From positions 186,001-250,000 of the forward strand of contig NZ_JPVO01000054.1 in NCBI RefSeq assembly GCF_000772955.1: a DNA stretch of 64,000 nucleotides, in the 5' to 3' direction. The notes under the pieces were generated by a model. The model worked only from the letters and a program-made list of their open reading frames with translations. It was not told the DNA's origin and did no database searches. Source of the DNA: Ureibacillus sinduriensis BLB-1 = JCM 15800 (GTDB lineage Bacteria; Bacillota; Bacilli; Bacillales_A; Planococcaceae). The first letter of the stretch is position 1, and each line of letters begins with the position of its first letter. Shown here one piece after another: positions 18,220 to 27,905 of the stretch. The position numbers and the translations under genes are program-made.

Positions 18220-20040
18220 ATGACCGGGAAAATACCTGAAGAGATGATAGAACAAATTCGTTCTCAATCCGATATAGTCGATGTCATTAGCGATTATATG
18301 CAGCTGACTAAAAGAGGACGCAACTGGTTTGGATTATGTCCATTTCACGGTGAAAATACACCCTCATTTTCGGTGTCTCAAGATAAACAAATTTTTCATT
18401 GTTTCGGTTGTGGTGCAGGTGGTAATGCTATTACGTTTGTAATGGATATCGAAAATATTACATTCCCTGATGCCGTTGTAAAACTTGGAAGTCGCCTCGG
18501 TATCCACTTGGATATCCAAAGCACCAGTTTAACCAAGGATAATCAAGCCTATTCAAAAAAAGAAGAATTAATGCTTGAGGCGCATGAATTCACTGCCGAT
18601 TTCTATCATCACTTATTGATGAATACAGAAGAGGGAGAACAAGCATTAAATTATCTGCTAAAAAGAGGATTTACAAAGGAACATATCGAAACGAATGGTA
18701 TAGGTTGGTCTCTACCAGGATGGGACACCTTGTCAGTTTTGCTAAAAAGAAAAGGGTTTGATTTAGAAATAATGGCTGAGTGCGGACTCATTATCCAAAG
18801 AGAAAATGACCATACTTACTTTGATCGCTTTCGTGGAAGAGTCATGTTCCCAATACGGGATGAAAATGGTAAAGTCATAGCGTTTTCAGGACGTATCATT
18901 GATTCCGACGATGAGGCAAAATATTTAAATAGCCCTGAATCACCTATATTTCATAAGAGTCAAATTCTTTTTAACTTGGACAAGGCAAGAACCGTTATCC
19001 GGAAAAAACGTCAAGTAATCCTGATGGAAGGATTTATGGACGTCCTTGCAGCAAATCAAGCAGGTGTATACAACGCAGTGGCTACAATGGGTACTTCTTT
19101 GACACCACAGCATATCACAAAGCTAAAACGCTTAAGTGAGCAAATTATAATTTGTTATGATGGTGATAACGCTGGTTGGGAAGCGGCCAAGAGAGCATCT
19201 GAAATGTTATACGCCGAAAAGTTGAAGGTTGAAATAGCTGTATTACCTGAAAAATTAGATCCAGATGAGTATATAAAAAAATATGGTCCGGAATCCTTTG
19301 TACAGCAAATTTTGGAAAAGCCGCATGCATACATTGCTTTTATGATGATGCATGCAAGGAGAAACAAAAACTTTCAATTCGAGAATGATGTGTTGCAATT
19401 TATCCAGGAGGTACTTGAGCAGCTTGTTGGTCGATCTTCACCTATTGAACGAGACCTTTATATAAAACAAATTGCAAGTGAAACAAATATTTCTGAGGAA
19501 GCCATCTATGCTCAATATAGAAAATTAGATGCTGATAATGCAAAGAATTTTAACCGAGAAGAAGTAAAAAAGCAAACGAAAAAAAATGAATTGCAGGCCA
19601 AAAAGCCTTTATCGGCTACCGAGCGTGCAGAACGCCTACTTTTATCCCATATGCTGACCGATATTGATGTGGTGGATCGAATTTTAAAAAGCGATGAACC
19701 CGAGCCTTTTGTACGGGATGAATACGGTGCCGTTTTCGTTCGATTAGTTGGATTTTATGAGGAGCATGGTTCAGCGGATTATCAAAGGTTTTTAGAAATA
19801 CTGGAGGATTCAGAATTAAGGAAAATTGTAATGGAAGCAGCGCTTCTGGAACATGATTCTGAACAAGCTGAAGCTGAAATATCAGATTGTTTAAAGCAGC
19901 TAAAAAAACATCGGATTGAAATGGAGATAAAAAAATTACTTCATGATTCCCAAGAGGCGGAAAAAATGCACGAACATAAACGTGCATTGCAGATTGCTCA
20001 GGCAATCATACAGTTGAAGAAATCATTATCGACGATTTAA
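18220..20040 (+). CDS. dnaG: DNA primase DnaG
   Basis: 606 residues. An N-terminal CHC2 zinc ribbon (CPFH at about 40-43, CFGC at about 61-64) is followed by the catalytic core and TOPRIM domain with EGFMDVLA (about 270) and YDGDNAG (about 318), and a C-terminal helicase-binding domain (about 460-606). It makes RNA primers at the replication fork with DnaB/DnaC-type helicase. ATG 18220 begins [14 protein letters not shown], the usual start region; GGTGA is a weak SD. It precedes sigA, part of the classic macromolecular synthesis operon. Confidence 0.96.
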   Translation: MTGKIPEEMIEQIRSQSDIVDVISDYMQLTKRGRNWFGLCPFHGENTPSFSVSQDKQIFHCFGCGAGGNAITFVMDIENITFPDAVVKLGSRLGIHLDIQSTSLTKDNQAYSKKEELMLEAHEFTADFYHHLLMNTEEGEQALNYLLKRGFTKEHIETNGIGWSLPGWDTLSVLLKRKGFDLEIMAECGLIIQRENDHTYFDRFRGRVMFPIRDENGKVIAFSGRIIDSDDEAKYLNSPESPIFHKSQILFNLDKARTVIRKKRQVILMEGFMDVLAANQAGVYNAVATMGTSLTPQHITKLKRLSEQIIICYDGDNAGWEAAKRASEMLYAEKLKVEIAVLPEKLDPDEYIKKYGPESFVQQILEKPHAYIAFMMMHARRNKNFQFENDVLQFIQEVLEQLVGRSSPIERDLYIKQIASETNISEEAIYAQYRKLDADNAKNFNREEVKKQTKKNELQAKKPLSATERAERLLLSHMLTDIDVVDRILKSDEPEPFVRDEYGAVFVRLVGFYEEHGSADYQRFLEILEDSELRKIVMEAALLEHDSEQAEAEISDCLKQLKKHRIEMEIKKLLHDSQEAEKMHEHKRALQIAQAIIQLKKSLSTI

Positions 20041-20072
20041 CCCGATTTGCGTTGTTAGAAGGAGGAAGGTTT

Positions 20073-21200
20073 ATGGCAGACAAGTCAGAACAATCAAAAG
20101 AAGTTGTCAATGGACAGACGATTGACGAAGTTAAAACACTTTTACAAGAGAAAGCAAAAAAGACAAATGAAATTTCGATGCAGGAAATTTCAAGCAAACT
20201 CACTCCGTTTGAACTAGAAAATGAGGAAATTTTCCACTTTGCTGAAGATATCGAAAAAAGTTTTGGTATTGAAGTTGATGGAAAAGAAGAGTTTGAAGAA
20301 GAAGTTTTAGCTAAACAAGAAGAGAGCGAAGAAGCGTTTGATTTAAATGACTTAAGTGTTCCTCCTGGCGTGAAAATCAATGACCCTGTTCGTATGTATC
20401 TAAAGGAAATCGGCCGAGTAGATCTACTTTCCGCATCAGAAGAAATTAAACTTGCTGAACGTATTGAGCAAGGCGATGAAGAGGCCCGCAAACGTTTGGC
20501 GGAGGCGAATTTACGTTTAGTAGTGTCGATTGCCAAACGTTATGTAGGTCGAGGAATGCTGTTCCTTGATTTAATTCAAGAAGGTAACATGGGGCTTATT
20601 AAAGCGGTTGAAAAATTTGATTATCGTAAAGGATTTAAATTTTCAACTTACGCAACTTGGTGGATTCGTCAAGCAATTACACGTGCAATTGCAGACCAAG
20701 CGAGAACAATTCGTATCCCGGTGCATATGGTTGAAACGATCAATAAATTAATCCGTGTGCAAAGACAGTTATTGCAAGACTTGGGACGTGAACCATCTCC
20801 GGAAGAAATCGGGGAAGAAATGGACTTAACTCCTGAAAAAGTACGTGAAATTCTAAAAATTGCACAAGAACCTGTTTCTTTAGAGACACCAATAGGTGAG
20901 GAAGATGATTCGCATCTTGGGGATTTTATAGAAGACCACGAAGCTCAATCGCCATCAGATCATGCGGCATATGAATTGTTGAAAGAGCAACTTGAAGATG
21001 TACTCGACACATTAACAGATCGTGAAGAAAATGTCCTGCGTTTACGATTTGGTCTTGATGATGGTCGTACACGAACTTTAGAAGAAGTAGGGAAAGTATT
21101 CGGAGTGACTCGTGAACGTATCCGTCAAATTGAGGCCAAGGCACTAAGAAAACTGAGACACCCATCAAGAAGCAAACGTCTTAAAGACTTCCTAGAGTAA
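20073..21200 (+). CDS. sigA: RNA polymerase primary sigma factor SigA (RpoD)
   Basis: 375 residues, matching B. subtilis SigA in length. Acidic region 1.1 (about 1-90), region 1.2 ([15 protein letters not shown]), regions 2.1-2.4 ([16 protein letters not shown] to [15 protein letters not shown]), region 3, and region 4.2 HTH ([20 protein letters not shown]). It directs RNA polymerase to housekeeping promoters such as those marked in this window. AGAAGGAGGAAGG precedes the ATG at 20073. Three hairpins follow. Confidence 0.98.
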   Translation: MADKSEQSKEVVNGQTIDEVKTLLQEKAKKTNEISMQEISSKLTPFELENEEIFHFAEDIEKSFGIEVDGKEEFEEEVLAKQEESEEAFDLNDLSVPPGVKINDPVRMYLKEIGRVDLLSASEEIKLAERIEQGDEEARKRLAEANLRLVVSIAKRYVGRGMLFLDLIQEGNMGLIKAVEKFDYRKGFKFSTYATWWIRQAITRAIADQARTIRIPVHMVETINKLIRVQRQLLQDLGREPSPEEIGEEMDLTPEKVREILKIAQEPVSLETPIGEEDDSHLGDFIEDHEAQSPSDHAAYELLKEQLEDVLDTLTDREENVLRLRFGLDDGRTRTLEEVGKVFGVTRERIRQIEAKALRKLRHPSRSKRLKDFLE

Positions 21201-21253
21201 AATTGTGCCAAATCCGAAATTGATTTAATTTTTTCTATATATACCTTAATAAA

Positions 21254-21275
21254 GCATCCTACTCAAGGGATGCTT
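21254..21275 (+). terminator. First hairpin after sigA (repeat unit 1)
   Basis: GCATCC (21254-21259) pairs with GGATGC (21268-21273) around an 8-nt loop. Nearly identical, 21 of 22 bases, to 21388-21409. The T tail is poor. Confidence 0.55.
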
Positions 21276-21279
21276 CAGA

Positions 21280-21322
21280 GTGTAGACAAAGTCGATATAC
21301 GACTTTGTCTACACGTTTTTTT
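21280..21322 (+). terminator. Main intrinsic terminator of dnaG-sigA
   Basis: Perfect 15-bp stem (21280-21294 with 21300-21314), 5-nt loop, then G and seven Ts. Confidence 0.93.
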
Positions 21323-21387
21323 AGGTTATTTCCATAAATGAAGGATTTACCCAGACTGTCTTGAAAGCGTTTGTCAACAGCCTGAGG

Positions 21388-21414
21388 CATCCTATTCAAG
21401 GGATGCTTTTTGCA
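21388..21414 (+). terminator. Third hairpin after sigA (repeat unit 2)
   Basis: Same GCATCC/GGATGC stem as the first hairpin, here followed by TTTTTGC, so it is the better terminator of the two copies. The gap from sigA to 21508 holds these hairpins and no ORF I would call. Confidence 0.7.
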
Positions 21415-21508
21415 TGGAAATGGAATCATTTATCAATTTTCATGTCAACATGGGTGAAAATAAGATAAAATGAATATATACATAATTCAACAAATTTGGA
21501 GATACTAT

Positions 21509-22072
21509 ATGGCAAATGCTAAAAAGAAAATTATTTTGAATGAGATTTTGTTTTGGAAACAAAATAAGTTATTACCAGATCATTATTGCGATTTTTTAAT
21601 GACGCTCTATACAGAAGGAAATGAAACGGAACTTGAAGCGGAAATCGACTCAAAAAACTCTGTCATTGCGCAAGCAAAGCGGTTGAAATTTATTTTACTA
21701 ACGATAACTATCATTGTAACAGCGGCTATATTATTCGTTTTATTTATGGCATCAACCCTGACGTGGCTTGCAGCAATAGTGGGGGGAATATTCGCGCTGA
21801 TTCTAATGATTTCTGCCTATCGGTTTGCAAAGAAGAAAGAGATGCTGTCGCCTATCTTACACATTGCCTCCGCGCTGATACTTTTTGGTATTTCAGTAAA
21901 AGTGTGCATTGAATATTTTCCAGGGAGCCAGGTTGTGCTGTATAGTTTGCTTGTTAGCAATTGTTTGCTATGGTTGTTTACCGGATTTAAATTTAAATTA
22001 ATCTACTTTACAGTTTCTGGTGTATTAGGATTAATTGTTCTAGTCGGATATCAAGTTTTTTCATTGCAATAA
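21509..22072 (+). CDS. Hypothetical four- or five-TM membrane protein
   Basis: 187 residues, not recognised by name. A soluble helical N-terminus (1-50: NEILFWKQNKLLPDHYCDFL) resembles the short cytosolic region of DUF2157-like membrane proteins, followed by hydrophobic segments (about 60-80, 83-100, 110-125, 130-150, 160-185). ATG 21509 is chosen because TTTGGAGA lies 8-9 bases upstream; an ATG at 21470 lacks an SD. It stands alone between terminators of sigA and the cccA region. Confidence 0.75.
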   Translation: MANAKKKIILNEILFWKQNKLLPDHYCDFLMTLYTEGNETELEAEIDSKNSVIAQAKRLKFILLTITIIVTAAILFVLFMASTLTWLAAIVGGIFALILMISAYRFAKKKEMLSPILHIASALILFGISVKVCIEYFPGSQVVLYSLLVSNCLLWLFTGFKFKLIYFTVSGVLGLIVLVGYQVFSLQ

Positions 22073-22104
22073 TATTTTTTAAAAGCAACTATAACTTTAT
22101 TAAA

Positions 22105-22191
22105 TGGAAGTGCTGACGGGAAAGTGCGAGAATAGCAATTAAAAGCGGGTGGGCAAAACAATTCCCGAAAGGCTTGTATAAACCGCTTCCA
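22105..22191. other. Potentially structured intergenic segment before cccA
   Basis: In a 403-base gene-free gap. TGGAAG (22105-22110) can pair with CTTCCA (22186-22191), while AAGCGG (22143-22148) can pair with CCGCTT (22183-22188); the two pairings share CTT and exclude each other. An inner GGG/CCC (22151 with 22164) adds stability. No known riboswitch class is recognised. The gap also holds a 14-bp palindrome (22345-22358) and a possible TTGACT -35 at 22417. Confidence 0.35.
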
Positions 22192-22475
22192 CGTATGGGT
22201 AGTATAAAGAAAGAGTGTGTAATGAAATGGCGATTATGGGTATATGAAAGAGTGTGTGGTGGAAAGATGTATAAAGTAAAGTACTTCTTAAATGTCGGTC
22301 AAGTTTTCCAGACATTACCTGTGCAATGCTTATAATTGTCGAATTTGTGTCAACACAAGTAAAACTTATCGTTTAGGTCTTTTCGTTTTGGAGATAATGC
22401 AGTACAATAATTAGTGTTGACTAGATTCTATATTAATAGATGTAGAAAAAATAAAAACTAAGGGAGGGTATCCTA

Positions 22476-22859
22476 ATGAAAAACAATCCTATTATTCCTT
22501 ATATTCTAATTATGGCATTCGGTATTGGACTTATCTTCTTTATGTCATTAGAAGGAGCAGGAAATAAAGAAGAAATCGCAGCTGGCCATGAAGAAGGTGC
22601 AGCTACTGAGGAAGGCGCTACTTCTGAAGAAGGGGCAACTGCTTCTGAAGGTGCAGGCGGTGAAGAATTAGTAACTACATGTATCGGTTGTCACGGTGGT
22701 GACTTAACAGGTGGTATGGGTCCTAAACTTGCTGGTTTAGATGCTGATCATATCGTTGAAGTATTAGAAAATGGTATTCCAGGTTCTCCAATGACTCCGG
22801 GTTTAAAAACAGGTTCTGAGGCTCAAGCAATCGCTGATTACATTTCTTCATTAGAATAA
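22476..22859 (+). CDS. cccA: Membrane-anchored cytochrome c-550
   Basis: 127 residues. An uncleaved N-terminal TM anchor (about 5-25, IPYILIMAFGIGLIFFMSL), a Glu/Ala/Gly/Thr-rich low-complexity linker (about 30-62), then a class I cytochrome c domain with heme motif CIGCH (68-72) and a probable axial Met in SPMTPG (about 105). It carries electrons at the outer membrane face, probably to cytochrome c oxidase. AAGGGAGGG precedes the ATG. Position after sigA matches B. subtilis cccA. Confidence 0.93.
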   Translation: MKNNPIIPYILIMAFGIGLIFFMSLEGAGNKEEIAAGHEEGAATEEGATSEEGATASEGAGGEELVTTCIGCHGGDLTGGMGPKLAGLDADHIVEVLENGIPGSPMTPGLKTGSEAQAIADYISSLE

Positions 22860-22876
22860 TTATAATGAACATTAGA

Positions 22877-22919
22877 GGCTACCTTATAAGAATTTCTTAT
22901 AAGGTAGCCCTTTTATCTT
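22877..22919 (+). terminator. Intrinsic terminator of cccA
   Basis: 16-bp inverted repeat (22877-22892 with 22894-22909) followed by TTTTATCTTTT. Confidence 0.92.
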
Positions 22920-23019
22920 TTCAGCGCCTGGAAATGATGGCTTTCCACTGCCTGAAAGGACAAGATATATAAAATTTTATATAATATACATAGAAATTAT
23001 AAAAAGGCGGTTTACTTAC

Positions 23020-23727
23020 ATGAATGCACAAAAATTATCTAAACGTTTGGAAGCAGTTGCATCTTTTGTTCCTACTGGTGCCGTTGTCGCCGATATAGGA
23101 AGTGACCATGCGTACCTACCATGCTATTTAGTACATAATGGAATCGTAAAGAAAGCGATTGCTGGCGAGGTAGTAAAGGGGCCATATGAATCGGCCATCA
23201 AACAGGTCAAATTGGAAGGATTGGAAGATAATATAACTGTCCGATTGGCGGATGGGTTAAAAGCTGTAGAAAAAAGTGACGGAGTAAATACAATTACTAT
23301 TGCGGGTATGGGCGGTCCTTTGATTGTTTCAATTTTAGATAAGTGTCCGGAAGTTCTTCATTCAGTTACACGTCTTATTTTACAACCTAACATCCATGCG
23401 AAAGTAATCAGGGAATGGGCAATCCGAAACGGTTGGGCAATCTTGGATGAAGTAATATTAAAAGAAGATGAAAAAATCTATGAAATTCTTGTTCTCCAAC
23501 GCGGGGCAATGGAACTGTCGGAACAAGAAATTTTATTAGGCAAGAAGCTAATGGCAAAGCAAACGGAAGTATTTGCCGAAAAATGGTCGAAAGAAATTGA
23601 GAATTGGAAACGCATACTAACTTCTCTGGACCTTGCGGGAGGTACTGAAGACATTGTAAAAAAACGAGAAGACATACAACGTTTAATCAAGCTAGTGGAG
23701 GAGGCTTTAAACAGTGAAGATCGCTAA
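23020..23727 (+). CDS. trmK: tRNA (adenine(22)-N1)-methyltransferase TrmK
   Basis: 235 residues. A Rossmann SAM-dependent methyltransferase (motif I VVADIGSDHAYLP, residues about 22-34; NTITIAGMGGPLI at about 90) with a C-terminal coiled-coil region. It makes m1A22 in tRNA in B. subtilis (YqfN). AAAAGGCGG precedes the ATG. It overlaps the Nif3-like gene by 14 bases, as in many Bacilli. Confidence 0.93.
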   Translation: MNAQKLSKRLEAVASFVPTGAVVADIGSDHAYLPCYLVHNGIVKKAIAGEVVKGPYESAIKQVKLEGLEDNITVRLADGLKAVEKSDGVNTITIAGMGGPLIVSILDKCPEVLHSVTRLILQPNIHAKVIREWAIRNGWAILDEVILKEDEKIYEILVLQRGAMELSEQEILLGKKLMAKQTEVFAEKWSKEIENWKRILTSLDLAGGTEDIVKKREDIQRLIKLVEEALNSEDR

Positions 23728-24835
23728 TGGTCATGAGATAATTCAACTATTTGAAAGTTGGTCACCAAAAAAGTTGGCTTGCATGGATAATGATCCGATA
23801 GGTTTGGCGATCGGGACATTAAGTAAAGAAGTGACAAAAGTACTGGTGACGCTCGATGTAAATGAACAAGTTGCGGATGAGGCAATTGCAAAAGAGTGTG
23901 AATTGATCATCGCCCACCATCCGCCGATTTTTAGAAAACTCGCGCATTTAAGAACAGACACACCGGCCGGAAAACTCTATGAAAAATTAATTAAAAACGA
24001 TATTGCAGTTTATGCTGCCCATACAAATTTGGATGTGGCAGAAGGTGGGGTAAATGATTTATTAGCTGATGCACTCCAGCTTGAAGACCGCCAAATTCTT
24101 GAAAAAACCTATCAGGAAAATTTGATGAAACTTGCCGTGTTTGTTCCTGCAGATCACGCAGAAAACGTTCGTCTTGCCATGGCCAGAGCTGGCGCAGGTG
24201 CAATCGGGAATTATGAGGCTTGCAGCTTCTCTACGAGGGGGCAAGGACGTTTTAGACCGTTGGAAGGTGCTGACCCTTTTATCGGCGACATCGGAGACAT
24301 GGAACAAACAGATGAAGAGAAAATTGAAGTGGTTTTTACGCAATCCATTAAAAATAAAGTTCTAAAAGCTATGTTGAATTCACATCCATATGAGGAACCT
24401 GCATATGATTTATATACTTTGGCAGTTGAGGCGAATGAGATGGGCCTTGGACGTGTCGGAAGATTGAAAGAGTCGATGACATTGGAACGTTTCGCGGAGC
24501 ATGTAAAAGCCTGTTTAAACGTTACTAAACTAAGAGTCGTAGGTGATATAACTAAGACGATTTCAAAGGTGGCAGTTGTAGGTGGGGATGGAAACAAATA
24601 TATTCACGCTGCGAAACGATCAGGTGCCGATGTGTTCGTCACTGGGGATATCGGTTTTCATATCGCGCAGGATGCAGAAAATATTGGCTTAAGTATTGTA
24701 GATCCGGGACACCATGTTGAAAAAGTCATGATTAAAGGTGTAGCGGAGAAGATGGAAAAGTTATGTTCTGAAGCTAAGTTATCTGTCCAGTTTGTCCAGT
24801 CGGAAATCAATACGGAACCATTTATTTTCATTTAA
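23714..24835 (+). CDS. Nif3-like dinuclear metal-centre protein (YqfO)
   Basis: 373 residues, GTG start with GTGGAGGAG upstream. Two halves of the NIF3 fold carry metal ligands: AHHPPIF (about 72-78), AAHTNLDVAEGG (about 98) and the C-terminal VDPGHHVEK (about 331). Between them is the PII-like insertion (about 135-235) typical of YqfO in Bacillales. The family forms hexameric toroids. Roles in GTP cyclohydrolase-related or other hydrolysis have been suggested but are not settled. Translationally coupled to trmK. Confidence 0.9.
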   Translation: MKIANGHEIIQLFESWSPKKLACMDNDPIGLAIGTLSKEVTKVLVTLDVNEQVADEAIAKECELIIAHHPPIFRKLAHLRTDTPAGKLYEKLIKNDIAVYAAHTNLDVAEGGVNDLLADALQLEDRQILEKTYQENLMKLAVFVPADHAENVRLAMARAGAGAIGNYEACSFSTRGQGRFRPLEGADPFIGDIGDMEQTDEEKIEVVFTQSIKNKVLKAMLNSHPYEEPAYDLYTLAVEANEMGLGRVGRLKESMTLERFAEHVKACLNVTKLRVVGDITKTISKVAVVGGDGNKYIHAAKRSGADVFVTGDIGFHIAQDAENIGLSIVDPGHHVEKVMIKGVAEKMEKLCSEAKLSVQFVQSEINTEPFIFI

Positions 24836-24881
24836 ATGGAATTATAAAACGGTAGTCTTAGATAGAGAGTAGGAAGCAACG

Positions 24882-25085
24882 ATGGGGAATAGCGGACGTG
24901 GATGGGTAATCATCGGAATTTTTATGATTGTGATAGGAATAATTTTTGCTGGAATAACCTCATTCTTTCTAGAAAACAAAATTGATCAGTTAGAGCAGGC
25001 GTGTGAAAAGGAAGGTGGCAAAGCTAAAATACAGAAAAGTGGCTTTATCATAACCACTTCCTTTGAATATGAGTGTGAGAAGTAG
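24882..25085 (+). CDS. Small single-TM protein of unknown function
   Basis: 67 residues. Short N-terminus, one strong TM helix (about 8-30), then a 37-residue soluble tail with two cysteines (EQACEKEGG and YECEK) that could form a disulfide if outside. TAGGAAG precedes the ATG. It probably belongs to the trmK transcript. I do not recognise the family. Confidence 0.65.
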   Translation: MGNSGRGWVIIGIFMIVIGIIFAGITSFFLENKIDQLEQACEKEGGKAKIQKSGFIITTSFEYECEK

Positions 25086-25142
25086 CAGAAAGATTGCCTA
25101 TTAATTTGAATTGACTTTCTGTCATATCCATTAAAATCAACC

Positions 25143-25181
25143 AAAAAACAAGCAACTTCGTTAAACATGGAAGTTGCTTGT
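25143..25181. terminator. Terminator of dctP, probably bidirectional
   Basis: 12-bp stem (25148-25159 with 25170-25181). On the minus strand it is followed by TTTTTT; on plus by TTATATT. It lies between the convergent small membrane gene and dctP. Confidence 0.85.
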
Positions 25182-25186
25182 TTATA

Positions 25187-26437
25187 TTATGCCTTTGATT
25201 GTTTCAGAGTTGCATTGACTGCTTCGTCAAACTCTTTTTCTGATTTGGAGACAACTACAGTCGCTACACCGTTACCGATTAAGTTCGTTACAGCACGCGC
25301 TTCGGACATGAAACGGTCAACCCCGATTAATAGAGCAATTCCCTCAACTGGAATCATAGGGAAGGCTGCCAAGGTTGCTGCTAAAGTGATGAAGCCTGAA
25401 CCAGTCACTCCTGCTGCCCCTTTGGATGTAATCATTAATATACCAAGTAAAGTGATGATCTGAATCCAAGTTAGATCTACACCGTATGCCTGGGCAATGA
25501 ATAAAGCAGCCATCGATAAGTAGATTGCCGTACCATCCAGATTAAATGAGTAGCCCGTTGGAACCACTAATCCAACTACTTGCTTTGAGCAGCCGTATCT
25601 TTCCAATTTACGCATCATCGATGGTAAAGCGGATTCAGATGAAGAGGTACCGATCACCAAGAAAATTTCATCTTTTATATAAGCGATAAATTTAAAGATA
25701 TTAAAGCCGTAGAATTTTGCAATGGAACCCAAAATTAGAATAAGGAAAAGAGCCATTGTAATATACACTGCAGCCATTAAGTAACCTAGATTTCCAAGAG
25801 CTTCCAATCCAAAGTGGCCAATTGTATAAGCCATTGCACCAAATGCCCCGATAGGAGAGAATTTCATAACCATGCTTACAATTTTAAAGAATATTTCCGA
25901 TACTTGTTCGAAGAAAGTAATGACTGGCTTCGATTTCTCTCCAAGAGCCGCTGCAGCCATACCAAATAATACGGCAGCGAATAATGTCGGCAATAACTCA
26001 CCATTTGCCAGTGCACCAACAAAGTTTGATGGAATAATACTTGCGATGAAAGCACCAATTCCATGTTCCTGATTTGCAGCTGCTTCTGTATATTGTGAAA
26101 CGTCTGCACCGGAATTAGCCTCGATGTTCATTCCATCTCCCGCATTAACGAGAAGTGCAACGGCAATCCCAATCGCAAGGGCAATGGTTGAAACAACTTC
26201 AAAATAGATTAATGCCTTACCGCCAATTTTACCGACCTTTTTCATATCACCCATTGCACCGATACCGATTGCAACAGTTAAGAAAATAATAGGTGCGATT
26301 AACATTTTAATTAATTTAATAAATAAATCCGCCAATACTTTTAAGCTTGCGCCAAACTCAGGCCAAATTGCGCCAACGATAATACCTAAAATGATTGCAA
26401 TAATAACTTGGGCTGTTAAGTTTTTAAGTAATTTCAT
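25187..26437 (-). CDS. dctP: C4-dicarboxylate:cation symporter, DAACS family
   Basis: 416 residues. Eight TM segments and two re-entrant hairpins of the glutamate/dicarboxylate fold; serine-rich hairpin GTSSSESALP (about residue 255) and the GYSFNLDGTAIY motif (about 290) are diagnostic. It takes up succinate, fumarate and malate with protons or sodium. The neighbours encode a DctB-like binding protein and a DctS-DctR two-component system, the set found with dctP in B. subtilis, which favours dicarboxylate over glutamate. AAAGGAGGATGG precedes the ATG, and a cre-like site lies just upstream. Confidence 0.9.
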   Translation of the reverse strand: MKLLKNLTAQVIIAIILGIIVGAIWPEFGASLKVLADLFIKLIKMLIAPIIFLTVAIGIGAMGDMKKVGKIGGKALIYFEVVSTIALAIGIAVALLVNAGDGMNIEANSGADVSQYTEAAANQEHGIGAFIASIIPSNFVGALANGELLPTLFAAVLFGMAAAALGEKSKPVITFFEQVSEIFFKIVSMVMKFSPIGAFGAMAYTIGHFGLEALGNLGYLMAAVYITMALFLILILGSIAKFYGFNIFKFIAYIKDEIFLVIGTSSSESALPSMMRKLERYGCSKQVVGLVVPTGYSFNLDGTAIYLSMAALFIAQAYGVDLTWIQIITLLGILMITSKGAAGVTGSGFITLAATLAAFPMIPVEGIALLIGVDRFMSEARAVTNLIGNGVATVVVSKSEKEFDEAVNATLKQSKA

Positions 26438-26467
26438 TCACTTCCATCCTCCTTTGAAAAATCATAA

Positions 26468-26481
26468 TGACATCGCTTTCA
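26468..26481 (-). promoter_or_regulatory. Catabolite-responsive element (cre) for CcpA, upstream of dctP
   Basis: Minus-strand TGAAAGCGATGTCA fits the degenerate cre pattern TGNNANCGNTNNCA at every fixed position. It lies 31-44 bases before the dctP ATG, so CcpA would block transcription when preferred sugars are present. CcpA itself is not in this window. Confidence 0.6.
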
Positions 26482-26662
26482 ATATCTGAAACTATCATAG
26501 CGCATAGTTTTCTAAAAATATTGTTTAGTTTTTAAAGGTTATATCGTTCATTTTGTTCTTCTGCATGTGAAATTGTGCATAAGTAGCTTCACATCAATGT
26601 TTTTGCTGTTATAATACTAATTTGAAAGCGTGATGTTTTGTTATAGTACAAGTGTTGAACGA

Positions 26663-26695
26663 TAAAAAAACACTACCTTTTTAACAAGGTAGTGT
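26663..26695 (-). terminator. Intrinsic terminator of dctB
   Basis: Perfect 10-bp stem (26670-26679 with 26686-26695), 6-nt loop, followed on minus by seven Ts. It separates dctB from dctP although both are on the minus strand. Confidence 0.9.
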
Positions 26696-26715
26696 AATTT
26701 TGTTCTTTTTGTTCG

Positions 26716-27768
26716 TTAAGAATCTGGCTCATTTAGTTCTTTTAAAAGATCAGAAAGATAATGGCCATTAACATTTTTTTCGTATTGCGTATAAATTGTC
26801 TTTAATTTTTCTTTCCATTCGTTTTTTATCGGTTCATCCAATTCATAAATATGAACAGCAGAATTTTCTTTTAAATATGATAAGTTTTCTTCATTGAATT
26901 GTTCAGCCCGTTCAAATTGCCAATCCTGCATCTCTTCAAAGGAATCCGTAATTATTTTTTGAGTATCTGTATCCAAGCTATTCCAAAAATCTTCATTCAT
27001 CATGACTGCGTATGCTAAAACCCCATGATTGGAAAGGGTGATATGATTTTCCATCGTATGAAACTGCTTGGAATAAATATTCGAGATTGTATTTTCTTGT
27101 GCATCAACAATGTTATTCTTGATGCCTGAGTACACATCGCCAAAAGAAGTGGCAATAGGTTTGGCACCCAGTAGTTTGAACTGATCGTCTAAAATGTCAC
27201 TGGACATCATGCGGATACGCATGCCATTAAAATCTTCCACCCCAATAACCGGGGAGGTGGAGGCAATTTGTTTAAAACCATTGTTCCAAAATGTCAAGCC
27301 CTTTATATTGATTTTTTCAAGTTCCTGTAAAAGCGAGTCACTCGTTTCACCGTTAAGAACCTTTTTTAACTGTTCATTATTTTCTATAATGAAGGGTAGA
27401 TCAAGCACTTGCCAATTAGGTAATGAGTTTGTCAACTTTGAAATCGTGGGGGCAATAATTTGTACTTTATTATCACGCAATGCCTCCAATTCATTTTCAT
27501 CATTAAATAGCATGCCATTCGGATAAATTTGGACAACGACCTTACCACCGCTTTTTTCTTCTACCAACGCCTTAAATTTTTCGGCTGCAATCCCCTTAGG
27601 TGTGTTTTCGGCTACCACGTGGCTGAAGTGAATGATGATTTGCTCATTCAAACCTCGTTGTTCATCATCAAAAGGAAGAGAGTTAATTGAAAAAATGCTT
27701 TGACGGTAACTAAAAAGTACGATTAAGATAATGATGGTAATAAAAGACCCAGTTAAGAATAATTTCAT
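26716..27768 (-). CDS. dctB: TRAP-type dicarboxylate-binding protein DctB
   Basis: 350 residues. An N-terminal TM/signal anchor (about 4-22, LFLTGSFITIIILIVLF), then a DctP-family periplasmic-type fold (IIIHFSHVVAENTPKGIAAE at about 50, and the conserved GMRIRMMSS and NNIVDAQENT regions). No TRAP permease is nearby. In B. subtilis the matching protein helps the DctS kinase sense dicarboxylates rather than feeding a TRAP transporter, and the same is likely here. The start is set at 27768 where GGTGA precedes ATG; the longer upstream frame lacks a signal peptide and SD. Confidence 0.85.
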   Translation of the reverse strand: MKLFLTGSFITIIILIVLFSYRQSIFSINSLPFDDEQRGLNEQIIIHFSHVVAENTPKGIAAEKFKALVEEKSGGKVVVQIYPNGMLFNDENELEALRDNKVQIIAPTISKLTNSLPNWQVLDLPFIIENNEQLKKVLNGETSDSLLQELEKINIKGLTFWNNGFKQIASTSPVIGVEDFNGMRIRMMSSDILDDQFKLLGAKPIATSFGDVYSGIKNNIVDAQENTISNIYSKQFHTMENHITLSNHGVLAYAVMMNEDFWNSLDTDTQKIITDSFEEMQDWQFERAEQFNEENLSYLKENSAVHIYELDEPIKNEWKEKLKTIYTQYEKNVNGHYLSDLLKELNEPDS

Positions 27769-27905
27769 TTTTTTCACCACAATTGTTAAATTAATATTGA
27801 ATATTACTCCATCCAAGCCATATTTGGAATGGAAGCACAATATTTATAGATAATTATAAACATTAAATCCATGGTGCAACAGTTATATTTAAAGGGGCGA
27901 CAAAT

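Noticed and set aside
22104-22142. 12-codon ORF MEVLTGKCENSN in the cccA upstream gap
   Set aside because: No SD, and it lies within the putatively structured segment.
22590-22665. Short repeats in cccA that resemble a repeat array
   Set aside because: They encode the Glu/Ala/Gly linker in frame; no spacer structure, so not a CRISPR array. No CRISPR array was seen anywhere in the window.
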